From Scatomorpha sp964535405 (GTDB lineage Bacteria; Bacillota; Clostridia; Oscillospirales; Oscillospiraceae): a stretch of 5,206 nt of DNA. The translations under genes were made by a program, and so were the position numbers. Location of the stretch: assembly GCA_964535405.1 (NCBI GenBank), contig CAZHUG010000092.1:1-5206 (forward strand). The letters are read 5' to 3'. Below are positions 1 to 5,206 of this stretch, in pieces. Each line of letters starts with the position of its first letter. The stretch's first letter is position 1. Under the pieces are notes generated by a model that was not told the origin of the DNA, did not search any database, and worked only from the letters and a program-made list of their open reading frames with translations.

Positions 1-1914
1 GATTCCGCTCTTGAAGGAATGATAGAAAGCTCGCTTTTCAGATGCCGGCATTCAGAGCTGTCTGACCTTGAAATTACCTTACCATCGGTTACTGAGGAGG
101 CCAAGGCCAGGAGCCGAAGACATGTTTCGGGACACACCATGCTCATACGGGAGTCGTCACCAGAGTATTATACCCAACTTACCGCTTCGCTTGCAGCGCA
201 TAATGCCTGTCTTTTATATGTAGCTCCAAACTGCGATGTTTATGGACGCTACGGCAATCAGGAGCTCAAGGATGAGCTCAGGGCGGTCAATGTCCGTTTC
301 GGAGCCAATATGGACGAGGACGTGATCGGCACAAACGCTGTCGCACTGTCGGGGCGCTATCCAAAGGGCGTGTGGGTAATTGGTGAGCAGAACTACGCAA
401 AGGCGCTCTGGCCATATGCCTTCTACTGCTTTACTGTCCATGGCAAGTACAACAGATTTGTCCACGTTCTGCTGACGGTTCGTGTGGACAAACTCAACGA
501 GGAGACAGCCAGTCTCTTTAAGTTTATCGAAGCGACTGAATCCATTTTTTCCGCCGGACTTCTGACAGAGGATGTCCTGATAAAGGATGCCCTGCTCAAG
601 TATAATTACAGTCAGGAAAAAACGGAAAATATCCTCATAGTCGTCGGCAGCAACAGCCAAATAACATATGCAAATGACATTTTCTATAATGCCTTCAAAA
701 CCGACTACAATGAAGTCATAAACTATCCTCTAAATGAGGTCGTTCCGGAGCTTGAATATGTTTCAAACGAACAGGAAGATCTAAGCCGCGCGCCTGAGCC
801 GAGACACCTGCGTTTTGAGGCAGTCGGTGCTATAGATTTCTATGTCACATGCACGCCTGTGAACAAGAAAACCCCATCAAACGGAATGGTGATTACAGCA
901 CAACGGGCATACCTTTCTATATCCGGCAATACGGCGTCCGGAAACGGCGCAAAGTACGGCTTTGACGACCTTATTGGTGTTTCTGAGAAGTTTATACAGC
1001 TTAAAATGTTTGCTAAACGGATTGCAGACACCAATTGCACGGTTCTGATACGCGGAGAGAGCGGCACCGGCAAGGAGCTTTTTGCACACTCAATCCACAG
1101 CGCCTCCGACAGAAATGTAAAGCCCTTTATTTCCGTCAACTGTGCGGCGATACCGCGTGACTTGATTGGCAGTGAGCTGTTTGGATATGTTGGCGGTGCG
1201 TTTACCGGTGCGAACAGGACAGGAGCCCGCGGTAAGTTTGAGCTTGCCGACGGCGGGACGCTGTTCCTCGACGAGATTGCCGAGATGCCGCCCGACATGC
1301 AGAGCGTCCTGCTCCGAGTGCTTGAGGACAAGGCGATAACCCGTATCGGCGGCAGCCGGCCGACGCCTGTTGATGTACGCCTGATCGTCGCCACAAATCA
1401 GGACATTGAGACCTATATAAAACAGGGAAAATTCCGCCTTGACCTGTATTACAGGCTAAATATAATTGCGCTCAACATGATTCCGCTGCGCGAGCGAAAA
1501 GAGGATATTTCCGCCCTGGCAGACTCGTTTTTTGTCAAATTTGCGAAGCTTCACGACAAGAAAATAGACGGCATATCAGCAGAGGCGCGCAGTGCGCTTC
1601 TGGCCTATTCCTGGCCCGGTAACGTTCGTGAGCTGCGCAATCTGATTGAACGTGGCGTCGTCACCTGCGACGGCAGATTTATTGAACTGAGCCATCTATC
1701 AGCCGAGATAACAGAGTCTTTCAGTAACAAGGTTGCGCTGCAGCCGCAGTTCGGTATGGATAAGGATAGCTCATATTTTAATGTTTATCGCCGTGAGACT
1801 GTGGAGCAGCTTATGAAGGAGTATGCCGGAAACAAAACTAAGGTTGCAAAAAAAATGAATATAGCAAGAACGACTCTTTATCGAATTCTCAAGGAAATTG
1901 AAAACGGTAATTGA
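1..1914 (+). CDS. Sigma-54-dependent transcriptional activator, AcoR-like (GAF-PAS-AAA+-Fis HTH), 5' partial
   Basis: This is an enhancer-binding protein that hydrolyses ATP to open promoters held by sigma-54 RNA polymerase. Numbering is from the first in-frame ATG at base 19 (631 residues). Residues about 30-155 resemble the GAF sensor of AcoR-type regulators (GTNAVAL at 104-110). About 200-290 looks like a PAS domain (ILIVVGSNSQITYAN). The AAA+ domain has Walker A GESGTGKE (346-353), the sigma-54 contact loop GAFTGA (393-398), Walker B GGTLFLDEI (412-420), arginine fingers R473 and R479 in FRLDLYYRLN, and WPGNVREL (532-539). A Fis-type helix-turn-helix lies at about 604-627. There is no receiver domain, so it probably binds a ligand directly rather than being phosphorylated. 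The frame is open to base 1. GAAGGA directly abuts the ATG at 19, too close for a normal ribosome site, and the IESSLFRCR stretch usually lies some residues inside such proteins. The true start is therefore probably upstream of the window. It likely controls the operon that follows; the ligand is unknown. Confidence 0.93.
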   Translation, partial: DSALEGMIESSLFRCRHSELSDLEITLPSVTEEAKARSRRHVSGHTMLIRESSPEYYTQLTASLAAHNACLLYVAPNCDVYGRYGNQELKDELRAVNVRFGANMDEDVIGTNAVALSGRYPKGVWVIGEQNYAKALWPYAFYCFTVHGKYNRFVHVLLTVRVDKLNEETASLFKFIEATESIFSAGLLTEDVLIKDALLKYNYSQEKTENILIVVGSNSQITYANDIFYNAFKTDYNEVINYPLNEVVPELEYVSNEQEDLSRAPEPRHLRFEAVGAIDFYVTCTPVNKKTPSNGMVITAQRAYLSISGNTASGNGAKYGFDDLIGVSEKFIQLKMFAKRIADTNCTVLIRGESGTGKELFAHSIHSASDRNVKPFISVNCAAIPRDLIGSELFGYVGGAFTGANRTGARGKFELADGGTLFLDEIAEMPPDMQSVLLRVLEDKAITRIGGSRPTPVDVRLIVATNQDIETYIKQGKFRLDLYYRLNIIALNMIPLRERKEDISALADSFFVKFAKLHDKKIDGISAEARSALLAYSWPGNVRELRNLIERGVVTCDGRFIELSHLSAEITESFSNKVALQPQFGMDKDSSYFNVYRRETVEQLMKEYAGNKTKVAKKMNIARTTLYRILKEIENGN

Positions 1915-1940
1915 GAATCAAATATGATAAAATGGCCAAA

Positions 1941-1956
1941 CTGCTTTAATAAGCGG
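1941..1956. repeat. Small imperfect inverted repeat next to the large hairpin
   Basis: CTGCTT (1941-1946) and AAGCGG (1951-1956) can pair over six positions, one of them a G-U wobble in RNA, around the loop TAAT. It directly abuts the perfect 14-bp repeat. It could be a minor RNA stem in the 3' end of the regulator transcript, or chance. Confidence 0.3.
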
Positions 1957-1994
1957 TATGACCCTATTCCTTATATGTTGGGAATAGGGTCATA
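1957..1994. terminator. Perfect 14-bp inverted repeat: terminator-like hairpin and/or activator-binding site
   Basis: TATGACCCTATTCC (1957-1970) and its exact reverse complement (1981-1994) flank a 10-base loop, 42 bases after the regulator stop codon. That position and symmetry fit a transcription terminator for the regulator gene. The run that follows is GTTATTTGAGAG, a poor T-tract, so termination would be weak. The element also lies at about -107 to -70 relative to the start site predicted from the downstream sigma-54 promoter. That is where dimeric enhancer-binding proteins usually bind inverted repeats. I see the symmetry directly; which role it plays, or both, is inference. Confidence 0.6.
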
Positions 1995-2037
1995 GTTATT
2001 TGAGAGTTCTTATATGTAAATCAAGTTTTCAAAGAGT

Positions 2038-2053
2038 TGGCATGGATTTTGCA
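2038..2053 (+). promoter_or_regulatory. Sigma-54 (-24/-12) promoter for the etfBA-ligase operon
   Basis: TGGCATGGATTTTGCA matches the sigma-54 consensus TGGCAC-N5-TTGCA at every position but one. The invariant GG (2039-2040) and GC (2051-2052) are separated by exactly 10 bases. Taking C2052 as -12, transcription would start near 2064, giving an untranslated leader of about 67 bases before the etfB ATG. The gene immediately upstream encodes an activator with an intact GAFTGA loop, which strongly supports the call. No better sigma-70-type promoter was noticed in this gap. Confidence 0.88.
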
Positions 2054-2081
2054 ACATATACTTTGTGAATCCATCAACAAT

Positions 2082-2095
2082 GCTGCGTGTGCAGC
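2082..2095 (+). other. Short hairpin in the predicted etfB leader
   Basis: GCTGC (2082-2086) and GCAGC (2091-2095) pair perfectly around the loop GTGT. In the predicted leader RNA this gives a 5-bp stem that ends 25 bases before the etfB ribosome site. It is too small to call a riboswitch or attenuator, and may only stabilise the 5' end or be chance. Confidence 0.3.
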
Positions 2096-2120
2096 CTTGA
2101 TAGAGGAAAAAAATATCTGT

Positions 2121-2126
2121 GAGGTG
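2121..2126 (+). promoter_or_regulatory. Ribosome binding site deciding the etfB start
   Basis: GAGGTG sits four bases before the ATG at 2131 and supports that codon as the start. An in-frame GTG at 2119 would add four residues (MRCF), but this site would then lie inside the coding sequence. ETF beta proteins normally begin directly with an MKI-type sequence, as the ATG start does. Confidence 0.7.
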
Positions 2127-2130
2127 CTTT

Positions 2131-2889
2131 ATGAAGATCCTTGTATGTTATAAATACGTACGAGATGAGAATGAAATCTCTGTAAACCCGGACAGGACGC
2201 TGAAGACAGAGTCTGCGGCCTGGATGATAAGCCCATATGACCTGAACGCAATACAGGCGGGCATGAAGCTGGCGGCGGCTGCCGGAGACAGCGTCGTTGA
2301 GGTTCTCACCATCGGTGGTGAAGTTGTTGAAAACTCCAAAATGCGCAAGGCCGTGCTTGCCAGAGGCCCTGCAAAGATGTATGCGGTGAGAAACGACGAC
2401 TGCGGCGACCTGCTGTCAACCGCAACCCTGCTCAAGCAGGCAATTGACAAAATCGGCGATGTTGATCTTGTCATCTGCGGCGAGGGCTCCGGCGATATGT
2501 ATTCTCAGCAGACCGGAAGCATGCTGGGCGCTGTCATGGGTGTTCCGGTGCTCAATGCTGTCAGCGCTCTTAGCTGGAACGAGGGCGTTGTAGTCGCAGA
2601 GCGCACTGTCGGCAGCCGTTCGGAGAGTTTCCACGTGAGCGCTCCGGCGGTGATATCTGTCACCAGTGATATTTGTCCGACGCATATCCCCTCCATGAAG
2701 GAAATTCTTGGAGCGGGCAAAAAGCCGGTCGAGCTGTGGCCTGTGGCTGACTTTACCGTTATGGAGAGTGCTGCTAAAACAGATTCGATTCTTGCGCCTG
2801 AGCGTAACGAGCGCATGCAGGTAGTCTACAAGGCCTCTGATGAGAGCGGCGTGGATGACTTTGCCAAGGCCATTCGGAAATACATGTAA
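2131..2889 (+). CDS. fixA: Electron transfer flavoprotein beta subunit, FixA-like
   Basis: This is the small subunit of a cytoplasmic heterodimeric ETF, which shuttles electrons between an acyl-CoA dehydrogenase or reductase and other redox partners. The protein is 252 residues, normal for the family. It starts with MKILVCYKYV, the usual first strand of the nucleotide-binding fold. The ADP/AMP-binding segment is seen at 116-129 as CGEGSGDMYSQQTG. A conserved C-terminal region follows, IPSMKEILGAGKKPVELW (186-203). From memory, both segments resemble E. coli FixA, which serves carnitine reduction, more than the classical mitochondrial-type EtfB; this is recall, not an alignment. It is the first gene after the sigma-54 promoter. 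Its stop codon TAA overlaps the ribosome site of the alpha-subunit gene, which suggests coupled translation and equal subunit amounts. Whether this ETF bifurcates electrons using NADH and a second FAD cannot be decided from the sequence by eye. Confidence 0.93.
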   Translation: MKILVCYKYVRDENEISVNPDRTLKTESAAWMISPYDLNAIQAGMKLAAAAGDSVVEVLTIGGEVVENSKMRKAVLARGPAKMYAVRNDDCGDLLSTATLLKQAIDKIGDVDLVICGEGSGDMYSQQTGSMLGAVMGVPVLNAVSALSWNEGVVVAERTVGSRSESFHVSAPAVISVTSDICPTHIPSMKEILGAGKKPVELWPVADFTVMESAAKTDSILAPERNERMQVVYKASDESGVDDFAKAIRKYM

Positions 2890-2894
2890 GGAGG
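2888..2894 (+). promoter_or_regulatory. Ribosome binding site deciding the etfA start
   Basis: AAGGAGG is a near-perfect Shine-Dalgarno sequence, eight bases before the ATG at 2903. Its first two bases are the last two of the etfB stop codon. It rules out the longer in-frame start at 2840, which would add 21 residues overlapping the end of etfB and unlike any ETF alpha N-terminus. Confidence 0.85.
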
Positions 2895-2902
2895 ATCAGG
2901 AT

Positions 2903-3796
2903 ATGTTTGAGAAAATTTTTGTATTTGCAAATGAGGCCGGCGCTGCCGCAGAGCTCATTGAGGGCGCGCGCGGACTTGGAGGGCGTGTGTATCTTGTGTC
3001 CTGCTCCGATATTGGCGGTGCAGATGAGCTCTACAGCTATTCTGCTGACTGCTCTGTCGCCACAGCTCTGCCGCAGATTGCAGAGCTAATAAAAAAGCAG
3101 GCTCCCGAACTCGTTCTCTGCGATTCCAGCAGGGACGGCAGACTTGTCGCCGGATATGTCGGTGCAAGCATGCGCACCAGCCCGATCAGCGACGTTATGA
3201 GTCTTGACTGCGCCGACGATAGCGTCACCGCAACACGCCTTGTATATGGCGGCAGCGCTGTCAAGACCGAGACCTGCGCACTGCCTTGCGTTGTCGTCGC
3301 TTCCTCAGGGCTGTTTGAGACCCAGGGACTGCACACTGATTGCGAGTGCGTGAAGCATGAGCTTGCCTGCGGCACTGACGGTCTGGAGCTTGTTTCGGTG
3401 AGCAGTGCAGAGGCATCCACCCTGAATCTTGCCGCTGCAAAGCGCGTTTTGGGTATCGGCCGAGGCCTGTCCTCTGCTGATAACATTCCGGCGGCCGAGC
3501 GCCTCGCGGAAGTTTTGGGAGCCGAGATCGGCTGCACCCGCCCCGTGGCGGAGGAGGAGCACTGGTATGGCAAGGAGCGCTATATAGGCGTTTCGGGCTG
3601 CATGCTCAAGCCCAACTTCTATCTGGCTCTCGGAATTTCGGGACAGATTCAGCACATGGTAGGCGTGAACCAGTCCGGCGTTGTTTTTTCGATAGATAAA
3701 AATGAGAATGCACCCATTGTAGGACAGTCTGACTACTGTTTGATCGGTGATATATCTACAGTCCTTCCGACACTGATAGAGAAACTCGGGGGCTGA
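2903..3796 (+). CDS. fixB: Electron transfer flavoprotein alpha subunit, FixB-like
   Basis: This large ETF subunit carries the redox-active FAD in its C-terminal domain and pairs with the FixA-like product encoded 13 bases upstream. It has 297 residues, close to the roughly 310 usual for FixB/EtfA. The N-terminal half (1 to about 160) is the alpha/beta domain that packs against the beta subunit. The C-terminal half has the FAD-binding signature: GIGRGLSSADN (174-184), TRPVAEEEHW (212-221), LALGISGQIQHM (241-252), FSIDKNENAPI (262-272) and SDYCLIGD (276-283). The GISGQIQHM and DKNxNAPI blocks are the most conserved of the family and are intact, so the subunit should be functional. The RPVAExExW and ERYxGIS-type wording recalls E. 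coli FixB. I see no ferredoxin domain fusion. The physiological partner, probably an acyl-CoA dehydrogenase, is not in the window. Confidence 0.94.
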   Translation: MFEKIFVFANEAGAAAELIEGARGLGGRVYLVSCSDIGGADELYSYSADCSVATALPQIAELIKKQAPELVLCDSSRDGRLVAGYVGASMRTSPISDVMSLDCADDSVTATRLVYGGSAVKTETCALPCVVVASSGLFETQGLHTDCECVKHELACGTDGLELVSVSSAEASTLNLAAAKRVLGIGRGLSSADNIPAAERLAEVLGAEIGCTRPVAEEEHWYGKERYIGVSGCMLKPNFYLALGISGQIQHMVGVNQSGVVFSIDKNENAPIVGQSDYCLIGDISTVLPTLIEKLGG

Positions 3797-3819
3797 ACAG
3801 GGCGCTGATATATAGATAG

Positions 3820-3826
3820 AAGGGGG
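3820..3826 (+). promoter_or_regulatory. Ribosome binding site of the acyl-CoA ligase gene
   Basis: AAGGGGG lies seven bases before the ATG at 3834, within the 37-base gap after etfA. A second purine group (AGGA at 3830-3833) touches the ATG and is too close to serve. The gap shows no hairpin or promoter that would separate the ligase gene from the ETF genes. Confidence 0.65.
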
Positions 3827-3833
3827 TTTAGGA

Positions 3834-5206
3834 ATGCAGGGCATAGGTTGTTTACTCTCAAAAGCAGCGAGGTTTTATCCGGACCGTATAGCGATTGCCG
3901 ATGTTTGCGCTGAGGTAACATATAAAGAGCTGAACGATAGAACAAACAGGATTGCAAACGCACTTTTAAGCAAGGGGCTTAAAAAGGGCAGCCGTATAGG
4001 CTTTGTTTGCGATAACTGCAATGAGTTTTCCGAGCTTTGGTTTGCTGTCCAAAAGGCCGGACTGGTGTCCGTCCTCCTGAATTACCGTCTGACGAGAGAC
4101 GAGCTGTCGAGAGACGTTCGTCGCTCAGGCTGTGAAGCGCTTTTCTACGCACCAAAATGGAAGGATATAATAGCAGGCCGCGATTCAAGCGGGTCCGGCT
4201 TGCGCTTTCATATAACCTTTGGCGGCAACGTACCCGATGAGCATGTAGATCTGGGCGAACTGCGCAGCTTTGAGAACGCGACTGATCCTTGGATGGACAT
4301 TGCCGAGACAGATTATTCAACCATCCTCTACACCAGCGGCTCAACAGGTCTTTCTAAGGGTGTCGTCAGGACGCACAGGATGATTTACAATTACGCCATG
4401 CAGATGGCGGCAGAGCACGAGTTTTACAAGACAGACGAAATCAGAATACTCTCACATAGCCCGCTTTTCCACACCGGAGGTCTCAGCATGCTTCTGAAGT
4501 CTGTGGTGCTGTGTGGAACATACATTGGCATAAACGGCATAGACCCTTGCCTTATTGCCGACCTGATTGAGAAGTACCGCGTTACGCAGCTTTTCCTGGT
4601 TCCGCCGGTAAATATAATGCGCCTGTATGCCAAGCGGGATATGCGCAAGCGGGATTTGTCCAGCGTGAACTTCATCTGGGCGACCGGCGGCAAGCTGTCG
4701 GTGGAATATGTTCTGGCGATGCTGGAGCTGTTCCCGGGTTCGATTATAAAGACCTCATATGGCGGCACCGAATTTTGCGCCGCCTGCAGCATAAGCCACA
4801 AATTAAGCCCCAGGCAGGTTGTGGAAAATCCCGAGAGATTGGAAAGTGCCGGGTACATTGGTCAGTTCGTTGACGCGCGCATAATGGGCGAAGACGGACA
4901 GGAGGTGCCGGCAGGCGAGCCGGGCGAGCTCTGGGTTTCCTCCCCTTTCGTCATGCTGGGCTATCTTGACGATCCCGAGGAGACGGAAAAGGTGCTCACC
5001 GACGGCTGGTATCACACAGGCGATATTTTTCGCATAGACGAGCAGGGGCTGTTTTTCTTCCTCGACCGCAAGAGCGCGATGATAAAGACCGGCGGGGAAA
5101 ATGTGTATCCCAGCGAGGTCGAATCCATGCTTCGGACGCATCCGGATATTGTGGACTGCGCCGTCGTCAGCTTGCCCGACTGCAAGTGGGGAGAGGCGGT
5201 CGCCGC
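3834..5206 (+). CDS. AMP-forming acyl-CoA ligase (CaiC-like adenylate-forming enzyme), 3' partial
   Basis: This is a class I adenylate-forming enzyme that joins a carboxylic acid to CoA using ATP, via an acyl-AMP intermediate. There are 457 complete codons and the frame is open at the window end. Members usually have about 500-550 residues, so roughly 50-90 should be missing. Visible motifs are the phosphate loop TSGSTGLSKG (167-176), the adenine-site motif SYGGTE (308-313), GWYHTGD (391-397) with the ribose-binding aspartate D397, and the hinge and CoA-tunnel region DRKSAMIKTGGENVYPSEVE (411-430). The final PxxxxGKIxK-type catalytic lysine lies beyond the window. The gene follows etfA by 37 bases, probably in the same operon, so it likely supplies the CoA thioester used by the ETF-linked dehydrogenase. 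A carnitine/crotonobetaine-type ligase (CaiC) is one possibility. Medium-chain fatty acid or aryl-acrylate ligases share these motifs, so no substrate or gene symbol is assigned. Confidence 0.93.
   Translation, partial: MQGIGCLLSKAARFYPDRIAIADVCAEVTYKELNDRTNRIANALLSKGLKKGSRIGFVCDNCNEFSELWFAVQKAGLVSVLLNYRLTRDELSRDVRRSGCEALFYAPKWKDIIAGRDSSGSGLRFHITFGGNVPDEHVDLGELRSFENATDPWMDIAETDYSTILYTSGSTGLSKGVVRTHRMIYNYAMQMAAEHEFYKTDEIRILSHSPLFHTGGLSMLLKSVVLCGTYIGINGIDPCLIADLIEKYRVTQLFLVPPVNIMRLYAKRDMRKRDLSSVNFIWATGGKLSVEYVLAMLELFPGSIIKTSYGGTEFCAACSISHKLSPRQVVENPERLESAGYIGQFVDARIMGEDGQEVPAGEPGELWVSSPFVMLGYLDDPEETEKVLTDGWYHTGDIFRIDEQGLFFFLDRKSAMIKTGGENVYPSEVESMLRTHPDIVDCAVVSLPDCKWGEAVA

Noticed and set aside
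840..1394. 184-codon open frame on the minus strand inside the regulator gene
   Set aside because: It lies opposite the highly conserved AAA+ coding sequence, has no recognisable domain, and is low-complexity in Ser, Pro and Arg as expected for an antisense shadow.
1971..2017. Direct repeat TTATATGT at 1971-1978 and 2010-2017
   Set aside because: Eight AT-rich bases repeated once in an AT-rich gap is weak evidence, and one copy is just the hairpin loop.
2019..2031. IHF-like site (AATCAAGTTTTCA) between the inverted repeat and the sigma-54 promoter
   Set aside because: It matches WATCAANNNNTTR at all but one position and lies where a DNA bend would help. However, most Bacillota lack IHF, and such AT-rich matches are common by chance.
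2042..2074. 7-bp inverted repeat ATGGATT...AATCCAT overlapping the promoter
   Set aside because: The arms are short and 19 bases apart, and one arm is part of the promoter spacer. It could be a repressor site, but chance explains it equally well.
2119..2130. Alternative GTG start for etfB adding MRCF
   Set aside because: The ribosome site GAGGTG lies within this stretch and points to the ATG at 2131. ETF beta proteins begin at the MKI position.
2840..2902. Longer in-frame start for etfA, overlapping etfB by 50 bases
   Set aside because: The extra 21 residues have no ETF alpha character, and the strong AAGGAGG at 2888-2894 serves the ATG at 2903.
3037..3844. Two minus-strand open frames of 178 and 179 codons opposite etfA
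   Set aside because: They overlap each other in different frames and run antisense to the strongly conserved FixB sequence. Neither shows a family motif.

Overview
The window reads as part of a bacterial catabolic or anaerobic-respiration locus, with every gene on the + strand. An incomplete sigma-54 activator gene is followed by a 216-base regulatory gap and then a three-gene operon. The operon encodes the two subunits of an electron-transfer flavoprotein (ETF) and the start of an acyl-CoA ligase. Composition is mid-GC with frequent ATA codons and strong AGGAGG-like ribosome binding sites, which suggests an anaerobic member of the Bacillota (Clostridia type). That assignment is inference only, because there is no rRNA or other marker gene here.

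Layout: 1-1914 is a GAF/PAS/AAA+/Fis-HTH enhancer-binding protein of the AcoR kind, open at its 5' end. 1915-2130 is the regulatory gap. It holds a perfect 14-bp inverted repeat (1957-1994), which may be a terminator, an activator-binding site or both, and a textbook -24/-12 sigma-54 promoter (2038-2053). 2131-2889 is etfB/fixA, 2903-3796 is etfA/fixB, and 3834-5206 is an AMP-forming acyl-CoA ligase cut by the window end before its C-terminal catalytic lysine motif.

Working model: the activator senses a substrate through its N-terminal domains and binds upstream of the sigma-54 promoter. It then uses its GAFTGA-bearing ATPase to open the promoter and switch on the operon. The ligase would activate a carboxylic acid to its CoA thioester, and the ETF would carry electrons to or from an acyl-CoA dehydrogenase/reductase. 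No such dehydrogenase lies in the window; it is expected just downstream. Both ETF subunits look closer to the FixA/FixB proteins that serve carnitine reduction in E. coli than to the classical beta-oxidation ETF. The pathway is therefore probably reduction or use of an enoyl-type acid such as crotonobetaine, gamma-butyrobetaine or an aryl-acrylate, but the substrate cannot be read from this DNA. I see no mobile element, CRISPR array, tRNA or rRNA.
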